A DNA stretch of 64,000 nucleotides from Planctomycetota bacterium. Its GTDB lineage: Bacteria > Planctomycetota > Phycisphaerae > SM23-33. The DNA lies in NCBI GenBank assembly GCA_009908915.1, contig JAAAOJ010000039.1, positions 1 through 64,000 of the forward strand, given 5' to 3'. How positions within the stretch are numbered: the first letter of the stretch is position 1; every line of letters begins with the position of its first letter. Made by a program: the position numbers and the translations under genes. Below are positions 7,612 through 15,906 of this stretch, one piece after another. The notes under the pieces were generated by a model. It was not told the DNA's origin, ran no database searches, and worked only from the letters and a program-made list of their open reading frames with translations.

Positions 7612-9309
7612 ATGCCGATAATCGACTACGCCAAGCGTCGCCGCATCATGCAGCGGTCGATGGAACTGGGCCACTGCATCTGCGATCCGCGCAGGCCGTG
7701 TCCGTGCGACGTGTTCAAGAACGATGGCATCTGCCCGTGCGCCGGCGAGCGGCCCGACCCGGTGGCGCTCGATGACGTCAAACTCACCGAGATGGTTCAC
7801 AACGCCGGCTGCGCGAGCAAGATCGCCCCGGCCGACCTCGACGGCGTGCTGTCCCGCCTGCCGGAGGTGACCGACGCGGCCGTGCTGTGCGGCCTGCCCG
7901 CCGGCGACGATGCGGGCATCTACCGCCTGCCGGACGGTACGTGCGTGGTGCAGACCGTCGACGTCATGACGCCCTGCGTGGACGATCCCCACACCTTCGG
8001 GCGCATCTGCGCCGCCAACTGCCTCAGCGACGTCTACGCCATGGGTGGCGCGCCGAAGACGGCCCTGAGCGTGCTGGCGTTTCCCAGCGAGACCCACGAC
8101 GGACAGATCATGTACCACATGATGCGCGGCGCGATGGAGGTGCTCGACGAGGCGGGCTGCTCGCTGATCGGCGGCCACAGCGTCAAGGACGAGGAGATCA
8201 AGCTGGGCTTCGCGATTACCGGCACGATCGACGCCGACCGGGCTGCTCGTCGCGACGCCCTGCAGCCGGGCGACGCGTTGGTGCTGACCAAGCCGCTCGG
8301 CGTGGGTGTACTGAACTTCTGCCGACAGATCGCCCGCGACGTGCCGGCCATGGCGGCCGTCGAGGCGTCGATGGCGGCGTTGAATCGCCCGGCCGCCGAG
8401 GCGATGGTCCTGGCGGGCTCCACGGCCTGCACGGACGTGACGGGCTTCGGGCTGTTCGGCCACCTCGTGGGCATGGTGCGGTCGGCGGGTATGACGGCCC
8501 AGGTATTCGCGGACCGCCTGCCGGCCTTCGACGGGGCGGTCGCCGCCTTGGCCGACGGCGTCGTACCCGGGGCCGTCGAACGAAACACCGAATACGTCGC
8601 CGACGACATCAGCCGCAGCGATGCCGTCAGCGACGCGTTGTACCACCTCGGCTTTGATGCGCAGACCTCTGGCGGCCTTCTGATCGCCGTCGCCGAGGCC
8701 AAGCTCGATTCGCTGCTGGAGGCGTTGCAGTCCCGCGACTGTGCCGGCTGGGTCGTCGGGCGGGTGACCGAGCCGTCTGACGGACGCATTGTCGTCACCC
8801 TTGCCGACGAGGCCGCCGACGCGGCGACGCTGGTCGACAAGACCGCCGAGCTGCCGCAGCACGCGGCGGCGACAGCGCCTGGCGAAGCGGCCTCGACGTG
8901 CTGTTCGTCGGAATCGGACGGCCGTTGCAGCGATGCTCCGGCCGAGGCCGAAGCCTGCTGCTCCGGCGGGACGCCCGCCCAGAGCCAAGGCTGCTGCTCC
9001 GATATTTTTGGTGGCGAGTCGATCGGTCGGGGCACGAGCCCGGAGAGTCGCAAAGCCTTCGCCGCCCTGATGCGGTCAACCGGCCGGGGCGGGGCCATCG
9101 ACGAGCGATCGAAGGAACTGATCAACGTCGCCCTGGTGCTCTTCGGGCGGTGTCGCCCGTGCTTCCAGGCCCACTGGCAGAAGGCGCAGACGCTCGGTCT
9201 GTCGCGTGAGCAACTGGACGAAGCCGCCTGGTGTGCCGCCGCCATGGGCGGGGCGGTGGTGCGGATGTTCTACCAGGAGATGCTGGCCGAGGTGGGCGAG
9301 GACGCATAA
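7612..9309 (+). CDS. selD: Selenophosphate synthetase with N-terminal Cys-rich module and C-terminal AhpD-like (CMD) domain
   Basis: SelD makes selenophosphate from selenide and ATP. The start is the ATG at 7612 (MPIIDYAKRRR). Residues 20-45 hold six cysteines in CxC pairs (C22/24, C30/32, C41/43), which normal SelD lacks. The catalytic Cys is C67 in NAGCASK; the second Cys of the E. coli GCGCK motif is Ser here. The ATP-binding core follows (GDDAG, GGHSV, TSGG). A linker with three CC pairs (about 430-470) leads to a carboxymuconolactone decarboxylase/AhpD-like domain (about 479-565) with a CRPC redox motif at 514-517. At 565 residues it is about 220 longer than classical SelD. The extra thiol modules may deliver selenium or reduce the active site; this is inference. 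Confidence 0.92.
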   Translation: MPIIDYAKRRRIMQRSMELGHCICDPRRPCPCDVFKNDGICPCAGERPDPVALDDVKLTEMVHNAGCASKIAPADLDGVLSRLPEVTDAAVLCGLPAGDDAGIYRLPDGTCVVQTVDVMTPCVDDPHTFGRICAANCLSDVYAMGGAPKTALSVLAFPSETHDGQIMYHMMRGAMEVLDEAGCSLIGGHSVKDEEIKLGFAITGTIDADRAARRDALQPGDALVLTKPLGVGVLNFCRQIARDVPAMAAVEASMAALNRPAAEAMVLAGSTACTDVTGFGLFGHLVGMVRSAGMTAQVFADRLPAFDGAVAALADGVVPGAVERNTEYVADDISRSDAVSDALYHLGFDAQTSGGLLIAVAEAKLDSLLEALQSRDCAGWVVGRVTEPSDGRIVVTLADEAADAATLVDKTAELPQHAAATAPGEAASTCCSSESDGRCSDAPAEAEACCSGGTPAQSQGCCSDIFGGESIGRGTSPESRKAFAALMRSTGRGGAIDERSKELINVALVLFGRCRPCFQAHWQKAQTLGLSREQLDEAAWCAAAMGGAVVRMFYQEMLAEVGEDA

Positions 9310-9546
9310 TGCCTGGCCGCTCGCTTAGAAAGCTATCGCTGCTGCGGCCGGCCCTTCTGCCTGCGCGTCATCGTCGCAAGAACTCGATGAATGCACTCAT
9401 TCACCTGTGTTTCTGTTCCTTGATGCTTGGTAAAATGTCTCGGTCTCGCCGCGCAACCCGTTTCCAAACGGACTGCCCGGTTCCCTGCGGACGATCGGTC
9501 CGGATGCCGATATACATGCTACGAGAGGACGGAGGTACGGCCGACG

Positions 9547-10536
9547 TTGACGAGGACGATGACTTGCATTCTGTGGGTCGCGCTGGCGGCGACGCTGCCG
9601 CTCGGCTGCGGTGACAGTGAGGGGACGACCGGCGAGGAGGATGCGTCTCGCAAGGCGTTTCTACGCGATTACGCGCTGGCCGGCAAGGTGGTTTTGATGG
9701 AGTTCGGCCATGTCGGTTGCGAGGTCAGCGACAGGGGCCTGCGGGCCATGATGGACCTACAGCGGAGCGGGGCGATTCCGGGCCTGATCTACACACGGGT
9801 GGAGATCGCCACCGACGAGCAGGCCGTTGGCGAGTATTACCGCGAACTCGACCCGACGTTGAAGATCATCCGCGACCCGGATCGACAGATCATGTCCGCC
9901 TTCGACGCCCGGGCCATTCCGACGTTCGTTCTGCTGGATCGGTTCGGCCGCGTGCGGTATCGCGGAGGGGTTCCGACCGGCGAACTCTACGAGTGGGTGG
10001 CGGTTCTTCAGAAGGAGACCGACGACCCCGGCCCGGACGCGCCGCAGTTCGGCAAGGTGGAACTGGCCGGGCCGACGCTGCTGAAACAGACGGCCCTGCC
10101 CGCCCTCAATGTCGAGGCCAGGCCGCTGGAATCCTACAGGGACGCTGGCGGGCTGGTGGCCGTCGTGATCGATACGCAATGCCCCTTTGCCGCGACGGCG
10201 CGCGAGGAGATGGCCACCGTTGCGGCGGGCCTGGCGGCTCATAACGTCTCCAGCGTGCTGATCAACGTCAACGAGCCGGCCGATATCGTGCGACAGTTCT
10301 ACCATGACAAGAACCTGACCGTGCCGCTGTTGTATGACGGCAGCGGCCAGATCTTGTTGAGATGGGATATCGACTCGGTGCCGACGGTGGTCTACTTCGG
10401 CGCCGACGGTGGCATTCAGTACAAAGGCGAGGCGCTGTGGGCAGCGCTGGCCTCGGCCGTCGGAGAGGCCCTTGGCCTGCCGCCGGGGACCGTGAGCTTC
10501 GCGGCCAAGGGAACGGAGTATGGCTGAGGCAAGTGA
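9547..10536 (+). CDS. Double-thioredoxin-fold lipoprotein, candidate selenoprotein with C-terminal UGA (Sec)
   Basis: A lipoprotein signal (hydrophobic run ending LPLGC) is followed by two thioredoxin-like domains. The first has FGHVGCEVS with one Cys and a cis-Pro loop AIPTFVLLD. The second has DTQCPFAA and VPTVVYF. The frame first ends at TGA (10525-10527), but two more codons (Gly-Lys) precede the next stop, giving a C-terminal Tyr-Gly-Sec-Gly-Lys. A 6-bp hairpin starts 14 bases after the UGA. If the UGA is a normal stop, the gene ends at 10527. A TTG start at 9547 (GGAGG at 9531) is preferred because it adds an Arg to the signal; ATG at 9559 is possible. It sits between selD and selC, and C-terminal Sec is known in redox enzymes. 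Confidence 0.7.
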
Positions 10537-10541
10537 TCGGT

Positions 10542-10558
10542 GGCGTCAAGGCGACGCC
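10542..10558 (+). promoter_or_regulatory. Putative SECIS hairpin of the thioredoxin-fold gene
   Basis: GGCGTC, loop AAGGC, GACGCC: six perfect pairs. It starts 14 bases, and its loop 20 bases, after the UGA at 10525-10527. Loop distances of roughly 16-37 bases are typical of bacterial SECIS elements. There is no T-run downstream, so it is a poor terminator. Confidence 0.4.
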
Positions 10559-10582
10559 TGACGGCAAGACGAGAGCATGAAA

Positions 10583-10614
10583 GAAGGCGACAGGCCATCG
10601 GGTCTGCCGCCTTC
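10583..10614 (-). terminator. Terminator after selC
   Basis: A 14-position stem (one mismatch, one wobble) with an ATCG-type tetraloop is followed on the minus strand by a TCTTTC-like run. It lies just after the 3' end of the tRNA-Sec gene and also separates it from the convergent thioredoxin-fold gene. Confidence 0.6.
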
Positions 10615-10621
10615 TCTGTGA

Positions 10622-10715
10622 CGGAGGCGAATGGGAATCGAACCCACCCGGGACTTGCTTAAGCCCCACACTGGTTTTGAAGACCAGGGGCGCCACCAGG
10701 CCGCCAGTCACCTCC
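10622..10715 (-). tRNA. selC: tRNA-Sec (anticodon UCA)
   Basis: Read leftwards, the gene folds as a bacterial tRNA-Sec. It has an 8-bp acceptor stem (GGAGGUGA with UCGCCUCC, one wobble) and a short D stem GGCG/CGCC. The 5-bp anticodon stem CUGGU/ACCAG holds loop CUUCAAA with anticodon UCA. A long variable arm (GGGGCUU/AAGUCCC, 7 bp) and a T arm with loop UUCGAUU follow. The discriminator is G, as in other tRNA-Sec, and CCA is not encoded. It starts 28 bases after the extended frame of the UGA-containing EF-hand gene and is probably co-transcribed with it. This tRNA, with SelA, SelB and SelD next door, shows that UGA can be read as selenocysteine. Confidence 0.95.
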
Positions 10716-10743
10716 GGGGGGCATCACGCCGGCCGTCTCTGCG

Positions 10744-12006
10744 TCATGGGGCATCGGGCTTGAACTCGACGGGCGGGCCGTCCGGCGGCTGGGGCTTGCG
10801 GTTGGCCATGATGTCCGCCATCGACTGCTTGCCGACAACCTTACCGAAGACCGGATAGCGCCGCATGACGGCGACTGTACCGTTGTCCCTGTTGAAACCG
10901 TTTCGTACTCGCCATGAGTACCTGCAGAGGCCGCCACCTCAGCCCTTGGAGAACGCGCCGCCGGCCACTTTGCGTCTGCCGACGAAGAAGTACGCGTAGG
11001 GTTTGTCGGGGGCCTCGTTGAAGCGGTAGCGTTCGCCGCCGGCGCCCATGACGTCCGTGATCGTGCTGATGCCGACCTTGCCCCCGCTGAAGGAGGCATT
11101 GAAGGCTAGCGTGAATTCCGGCCCGAGTTTCAGCGTATTCGTGCCCCCCGCCTGGATGTCGTAGGTGATACTCGGCGGCAGCATGAAGGCGTGGTCCCGG
11201 CCGCGGGCCAGCACGCCATACACAACGCGGTACGAACCGGCCGGAATGCCCGTTCGTCCCGATGCCGTGACGTCGTAGCACTGTCCGTCCATGTTGCGAA
11301 CGACCAGGCCCTTGAGCATTGACCGCGGGAACTTTGTCGCCACCTTGCCGAGATCCAGGTCCATCACTTCGGTCAGGTCCACCGTCGTGCCGTCCTCGGC
11401 CACCGTCAGTTCGTAGTGTTTGCCGTCGATCTCGTGGACCTTCAGCAGGGGCATGGCACAGCCGGCCCGGCCGATGGCGATGGCGTCGTCGCCGCGCTGG
11501 GTGTATCGGCCGTCCATGTTGGCGTCGATCAGGCGGATGTCATCCTTGCCGAGGCGGCCCTTCATGGCCCAGCCGGGGCAAAGGTCGCCGCTGAAACTGG
11601 TGACGATCTTCCTTTTCTTGTAGTGGATGTCGATGTTGTCGATGCCAAGCGGGCAGTTCTTCCGGTCTTCGCCCAGGTCGATCTTGTAAGACGCCGCCTG
11701 CGTCTTCAGCCGGAAGCTCGTGAACTCGTTGGGGCTGACTGTGCCGTCTCCGTCTTCGTCGACGCCCAGGCCGAAGTGGGGGTACTTGGCGATCGCGCCG
11801 ACCTTGATCGATTTGTCGCAGACGGTGATCGTTCCCGAGTCGCCGCGGACCGAGAATTCGATCCCGCCCTTCAGGCCCCGCAGGGGCGTCATGATGCGGA
11901 GTACCTGCCGTGACGTATCGAGTTTGAGTTCCACCTGCTCCGCGGCAGCCGGCAGTACGGCGGCTGCGAGGATCGCAACGAGCGAGGCACGTTGGCTGGC
12001 GTTCAT
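10744..12006 (-). CDS. Secreted EF-hand protein with in-frame UGA, candidate selenoprotein
   Basis: A signal peptide (MNASQR, hydrophobic run, PAAAEQ) leads a secreted protein with two calcium-loop motifs (DEDGDGTVSPNEF and DANMDGRYTQRGDD). The frame meets TGA at 10939-10941 (codon 356) and then stays open for 64 more codons to a TGA at 10744-10746. The part after the UGA matches the C-terminus of the upstream paralogue (RRYPVFGKVVG against RRLPVFGTVAG, and a late PDAP in both). So the protein's real end lies beyond the UGA. A 6-bp hairpin follows 17 bases after it. Either the UGA is decoded as Sec (context SKG-U-GGGLC) or the gene has a nonsense mutation. If the UGA stops translation, the product is 355 residues (10939-12006). 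Start at 12006 has AAAGGA nine bases upstream. Confidence 0.65.
10905..10921 (-). promoter_or_regulatory. Putative SECIS hairpin of the EF-hand gene
   Basis: On the minus strand GTACTC, loop ATGGC, GAGTAC forms six perfect pairs, starting 17 bases after the UGA; the loop is 23 bases away. The codons inside it (TCA, CGA, GTA) are unusually AT-rich for this gene, as if chosen for pairing. The loop resembles AAGGC in the hairpin at 10542-10558. Confidence 0.4.
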
Positions 12007-12107
12007 GGCCCACGTCCTTTCCGGACTGTACGATGGTGAGGCATTAGACCCCAGTAGCAGCGCGGCACAGCATAGCAGACGCAGCCGGACCGATCAAGTC
12101 CAAAACG

Positions 12108-13595
12108 CTACCATCCGCCGGCGCCCGTGGGCGTTTCCGTCTCGTCGGGTGCGGGCGGTTCGGCCGGTTCAGCTTCTGCCGCCGCTTTGCGGGGTGTCTC
12201 GGCGGGCGGAGCGGCTTGCGGCTCGACCGGATCGGTCGGCTGCGAGTGCGCCGGTGCGTCCGGCCAGGGGGCGCGTTTCACGGTGATGCCCCGCGGCGCG
12301 GCCGGCGGCTCGGCGTCGCGATCTGCCTTGGCGAGAGGTGTCTCTCCGGCAACCGTTCCGAAGACGGGCAGCCGTCGGACGAGGCGGACGCGCGTGCCGG
12401 CCGGCGTCATGCCACGCGGCCAGTCGCGACGGTGCTTCCGCCGCGGGCGCCGTTTGTCATCGTCGTCGGATGCAGTGCCGCGTGCGGCGCGGCCGTCGTC
12501 GTCATCGTCAGGACGACTGTCGAACGGGGCGCGGTCCGTGCGGTCATCGGAGATCAGCCAGACCGTCGCCTGGTCGTGCGTCCGCGAATCGACGTTGAAT
12601 GCGTAGGTCTCGCCGGCGGCGCCCACGGGCGTGCCGCGGTCACGCACGACAATGCCGTCCTCATCGCAGCGGACTTCGAAGTCCAGCGTAATGGGTGGTC
12701 CGACCTGCAGTGTGTTGATCCGGCCGGCCTGGATCGTGAACGTTGCGCGCTTTGGCGGGTCCAGAAGCGCCGCGGCGCTGCCCTTCGTGATGATGCCGTA
12801 CACCAGGCGATACTGGCCGGCCGGAATGCCGGCCTCGCCCGCCACGGCGATGTCGTAAGCATGACCGTCTTTGTTGGCGACGACCAGGCCCTCCAGGGCG
12901 CGCGGCGGCAACGGCGTCTCCACCCGCCCGAGGTTCGCGGGGGGCAGTTCGGCGTAGTTGAGGCGCCGACCGTCCTCGGCCAGCAGCAGACGGGTGTCCG
13001 TGCCGTCGATGCGGTGGATTTCATGGAGCGGCTGGCCCACGATGCCGTTGCCGATCACGATCGCGTCGTCGCCGTCCTGCGTCAACTGTCCGTCGAGGTT
13101 CGCATCGAGCAGCCTCAGGCGGATCTGGCCGATGCGGCCACTCATCGTCCAGGCCGGGATGCATCTCAGGCGGATGCGGCGAACCGGCTCGTCAAAGTTG
13201 TCTGCATCGATGAACGCACGCTCGATGACGATGGGCAGTGTCCGTCCCTGGGATGTCTCGATCGACACAAGCATGGGCGTCCGCGTGACGGTCTGCCACT
13301 CGCTGCGCGACCATTGACCGTCGCCGTCGCCGTCCACCGCCAAGAACCGTCGCCCTCGCCGGTCGCGCCGCGCGGCGACGAGTACATCGCGCCCGGCCAG
13401 CGGGATCGTGCCCGATTCGCCTTCGACCTTGTATGGCATGCCGTTGTGCAGGGCGCGGATCGGCGTGTAAAGGCTGTAGACGCTGCGCCCGGCTTCTTCG
13501 CGCAGCAACACATCGCCGGACTTCTCAGCCGGGCAGACCACGGTCAGCAACAGGGACGTCAGCACGAAGACGGGAACAGGCAGGTGGCAGGGCAT
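12108..13595 (-). CDS. Secreted EF-hand protein, paralogue of the UGA-containing gene
   Basis: The 495-residue product starts at ATG 13595, eight bases after GGGAGGT. It has a signal peptide (MPCHLPVPVFVLTSLLL) and the same architecture as its downstream neighbour: TPIRAL near the N-terminus, calcium loops DGDGDGQWSRSEW and DANLDGQLTQDGDD, then beta-rich sequence. Unlike the neighbour it has an Asp-rich then Arg/Lys-rich linker (about residues 360-400), no UGA, and a Pro/Ala/Glu-rich tail of about 90 residues. The shared LPVFGTVAG segment lies after the linker. I do not recognise a function; it is probably a calcium-binding envelope protein. About 100 bases separate the two genes, so they may form an operon that ends with selC. 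Confidence 0.8.
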   Translation of the reverse strand: MPCHLPVPVFVLTSLLLTVVCPAEKSGDVLLREEAGRSVYSLYTPIRALHNGMPYKVEGESGTIPLAGRDVLVAARRDRRGRRFLAVDGDGDGQWSRSEWQTVTRTPMLVSIETSQGRTLPIVIERAFIDADNFDEPVRRIRLRCIPAWTMSGRIGQIRLRLLDANLDGQLTQDGDDAIVIGNGIVGQPLHEIHRIDGTDTRLLLAEDGRRLNYAELPPANLGRVETPLPPRALEGLVVANKDGHAYDIAVAGEAGIPAGQYRLVYGIITKGSAAALLDPPKRATFTIQAGRINTLQVGPPITLDFEVRCDEDGIVVRDRGTPVGAAGETYAFNVDSRTHDQATVWLISDDRTDRAPFDSRPDDDDDGRAARGTASDDDDKRRPRRKHRRDWPRGMTPAGTRVRLVRRLPVFGTVAGETPLAKADRDAEPPAAPRGITVKRAPWPDAPAHSQPTDPVEPQAAPPAETPRKAAAEAEPAEPPAPDETETPTGAGGW

Positions 13596-13682
13596 GGCGT
13601 GAACCTCCCATACGGCCCATACGGCAGATCGCATGGTCTGCAAGCATACCATGCGGCGGGCGATTTTCCAACAGACGGTCTG

Positions 13683-14762
13683 TCAGGTGAGTTGCTCGAT
13701 GATCCTGCCATTGGCACGCGGAAAGGCGTATCGGTCGAGTTGGTCCGGCGACACCCAGCGAACGGCGTCGCACTCGATGGCCCGGGCGCGGCCGGAGACC
13801 CGGCGGCAGCCGAAGGCGTGCAGCGTGATGCGGAAGTGGCTGTAGGCGTGATTGACCACACAGAGCGTGTCGTCCACGCCCACCTCCAGGCCGACCTCTT
13901 CGCGCACCTCTCGTTGCAGCGCCTCGGCGAGACCTTCGCCCGGTCGAACCTTTCCGCCGGGGAATTCCCACAGGCCTCCGAGCATGGCCTCCTGCGGGCG
14001 GCGGTCGATGAGGACGCGGCCGTCGGATCGAAAGATAACCCCGGCGACGACGGTGTGGTGCGGGACGGCCTTGCCGGGTGTGCGGGGCGGCAGGTCGTGC
14101 TGCAGCCCGGCCCGGCGCGCCTCGCAGAGCGTCCCAAGCGGGCAGCGGGGGCAGTCGGGGTTGGTGGGGCGACAGACCATGGCCCCGAGCTCCATCATCG
14201 CTTGGTTGAAGTCACCGGGCGTGCCAGGCGGCACGAGGTCGGCGGCGAGGTCCCACAGCTGGCGTTGCGTTGCCGGCGCCTTGGGTGGCTGGGCGATGCG
14301 CTGCAACCTGCACAGCATGCGTGCGACATTGCCGTCCACCACCGGCTCGGCCACGCCGAAGGCGATGGAGGCGATCGCGCCGGCCGTGTACGCGCCGATG
14401 CCGGGCAGCTTGCGGAGTTCCTCGACGGTGTGCGGCACGCGGCCGTCGAGGTCGGCGGCGACGTGGCGCGCTGCTTTGTGCAGGCTCCGTGCGCGGCTGT
14501 AGTAGCCGAGGCCCTCCCAGAGCTTGAGCACCTCGTCGAGATCGGCGTCGGCCAGGGCTTCAACGCTGGGGAATGCCTGGAGGAATCGGCGGTAGTAGTC
14601 GACGACGGTGGCGACCTGGGTCTGCTGGAGCATGATTTCGCTGACCCAGATGGCGTAGGGGTCGGCGGTACGGCGCCATGGCAGGTCGCGGCGGCCAGCG
14701 TCGAACCATGTCAGCAGGCGGCGCCGGATGGCGTTTCGCCGGTTGGGGTGAAGCGTCGACAT
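13683..14762 (-). CDS. mutY: A/G-specific adenine glycosylase
   Basis: MutY removes adenine mispaired with 8-oxoguanine. The 359-residue protein has the helix-hairpin-helix (LPGIGAYTAGAIASIAFG) with the catalytic Asp in VVDGNVARM. Its iron-sulphur cluster is C-X6-C-X2-C-X5-C (CRPTNPDC through TLC). The C-terminal third is a NUDIX-like domain for 8-oxoG recognition (GLWEFPGGKVRPGE). The ATG at 14762 comes exactly six bases after a -10 box, so the mRNA is probably leaderless. The gene stands alone, downstream of its own promoter. Confidence 0.95.
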   Translation of the reverse strand: MSTLHPNRRNAIRRRLLTWFDAGRRDLPWRRTADPYAIWVSEIMLQQTQVATVVDYYRRFLQAFPSVEALADADLDEVLKLWEGLGYYSRARSLHKAARHVAADLDGRVPHTVEELRKLPGIGAYTAGAIASIAFGVAEPVVDGNVARMLCRLQRIAQPPKAPATQRQLWDLAADLVPPGTPGDFNQAMMELGAMVCRPTNPDCPRCPLGTLCEARRAGLQHDLPPRTPGKAVPHHTVVAGVIFRSDGRVLIDRRPQEAMLGGLWEFPGGKVRPGEGLAEALQREVREEVGLEVGVDDTLCVVNHAYSHFRITLHAFGCRRVSGRARAIECDAVRWVSPDQLDRYAFPRANGRIIEQLT

Positions 14763-14768
14763 GCCCTC

Positions 14769-14797
14769 AGCCTAGCGGTCGTTGATGTCGGGGCCAA
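14769..14797 (-). promoter_or_regulatory. mutY promoter, leaderless start
   Basis: TTGGCC (14792-14797), 17-base spacer, TAGGCT (14769-14774), then six bases and the ATG. Transcription should begin at or next to the start codon. No ribosome site fits. Confidence 0.6.
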
Positions 14798-15141
14798 GGC
14801 GATTCGTGGCATGGGCGGGGCGGACAACGCGATGGGCGGGGCCGTGGCTCCCCGCCCATCCGGTGAAGGAGAAACGTGTGGAATTCTGTCACACGTGGGC
14901 CCGGGGTGCGTGGCGCAATCCGCCGGGCCGGCCGCCCCGCCCCGACGTCATCGCGTCGATCGGGCGTGGGGAGACGGTTGCGATCGTTTGCAGCACCGAA
15001 CGTCGGTATTCGGGGCCGCCAACCCGGCAGCAGTTGCGCGTCTGTTCCCAGACCTCCAGTAGAAACCTACGATCCGGATCGGCAGGTGGCAAACCGGGCG
15101 AAAGTTTTCGTGCCGCGCCCTTGCGCGTCCGCACAAAGCCT
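14798..15141. other. Non-coding gap between divergent promoters
   Basis: Between the mutY promoter and that of the membrane protein gene lie about 340 bases with no convincing gene. The left part has a repeated GGGCGGGG word (14815-14865). The long plus-strand frame that crosses it comes from the antisense of mutY. Confidence 0.5.
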
Positions 15142-15171
15142 TTGACCCGGTCCGGCGGCGCGGTGTAGGAT
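15142..15171 (+). promoter_or_regulatory. Promoter, leaderless start
   Basis: TTGACC (15142-15147), 18-base spacer, TAGGAT (15166-15171), six bases, ATG at 15178. This is one of the best -35 boxes in the window, and the spacing implies a leaderless mRNA. Confidence 0.65.
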
Positions 15172-15177
15172 CGCGTC

Positions 15178-15732
15178 ATGCTCGGACGCCTCAGACGCAC
15201 AACCCGACTCGACGTGGGACTGGCCCTGACCTTCTCCGGCCTGAGCTTCCTTGTCTGGTCGCTGGTGGCCGGCGCCAGCCGCACGATCATGAAGGACCTC
15301 ATCCACTCGACCACCGTCGCGCACATGCAGCTGCCGGACGTGACACGGGCGGTGAAGGTGTTCTTCGTGGACACCGGCTTCGCGATCGATCTGGTGGGGC
15401 TGGGCTGGCTGGCGATCAGCCTGGCGCTGATTGTCTTCGCCAGCCGCCAGCGCATCACGATCTCCTGGGCGTGGACGTTTGCGGTGCTGCAGTCGTTCAT
15501 GGCGGCCCTGGGGGGGGTGCTGGTGGGCATGGCGGCCTACGCCCCGTACGCGCCCGCCGCGGCGCCACCCGGCGACACCACGCTGGAGACCATCAGCCAA
15601 CTCTCGCTGCCGCTGGTCATCGCGGTGGCCGTGCTGCTGTGGGTGACCTGCCTGGTCTGGCTGCTTGTCGACCGCAGTCGCCTCGATCGCCACGGCCCGA
15701 CGCTCACCGACGGCCTGCGATCTCACCGATAG
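15178..15732 (+). CDS. Four-helix integral membrane protein of unknown function
   Basis: The 184-residue product has a basic start (MLGRLRRTTRLD) and about four hydrophobic segments (about 15-32, 68-86, 95-118, 143-165). The loop after helix 1 is long, and there is an Ala/Pro-rich loop before the last helix. The C-terminus is basic. I recognise no family. It has its own promoter and a terminator about 70 bases downstream, so it is a single-gene unit, probably translated from a leaderless mRNA. Confidence 0.75.
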   Translation: MLGRLRRTTRLDVGLALTFSGLSFLVWSLVAGASRTIMKDLIHSTTVAHMQLPDVTRAVKVFFVDTGFAIDLVGLGWLAISLALIVFASRQRITISWAWTFAVLQSFMAALGGVLVGMAAYAPYAPAAAPPGDTTLETISQLSLPLVIAVAVLLWVTCLVWLLVDRSRLDRHGPTLTDGLRSHR

Positions 15733-15801
15733 CGGGCTGGCTTTCCCCGCGCAACGAAACGGCGGAGCATCGCTACCGACATCTCCGCCGCAAGGCGCCG
15801 C

Positions 15802-15826
15802 CGTTCCATGCGGAACGCCTTTTTTT
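15802..15826 (+). terminator. Intrinsic terminator
   Basis: CGTTCC-ATGC-GGAACG (6 bp) is followed by CC and seven T. An AAGG on the 5' side can extend pairing into the T-run after an internal bulge. It ends the membrane protein transcript. Confidence 0.8.
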
Positions 15827-15906
15827 CTCATACGGAACCAGCACGATTTGATCGAGAACAGGTGGTGGAGGGTGCTCCACCACCCGCGCTGGGTCCTCGA
15901 TGCGTA

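Noticed and set aside
10537-10560. Hairpin after the thioredoxin-fold gene as a simple terminator
   Set aside because: It lacks a T-run and the terminator at 10583-10614 is better placed; a SECIS role is thus considered, though not proven.
12216-15062. A 948-codon open frame on the plus strand
   Set aside because: It runs antisense to the EF-hand paralogue and mutY, whose motifs are clear. Long antisense frames are common in GC-rich genes with strong third-base bias.
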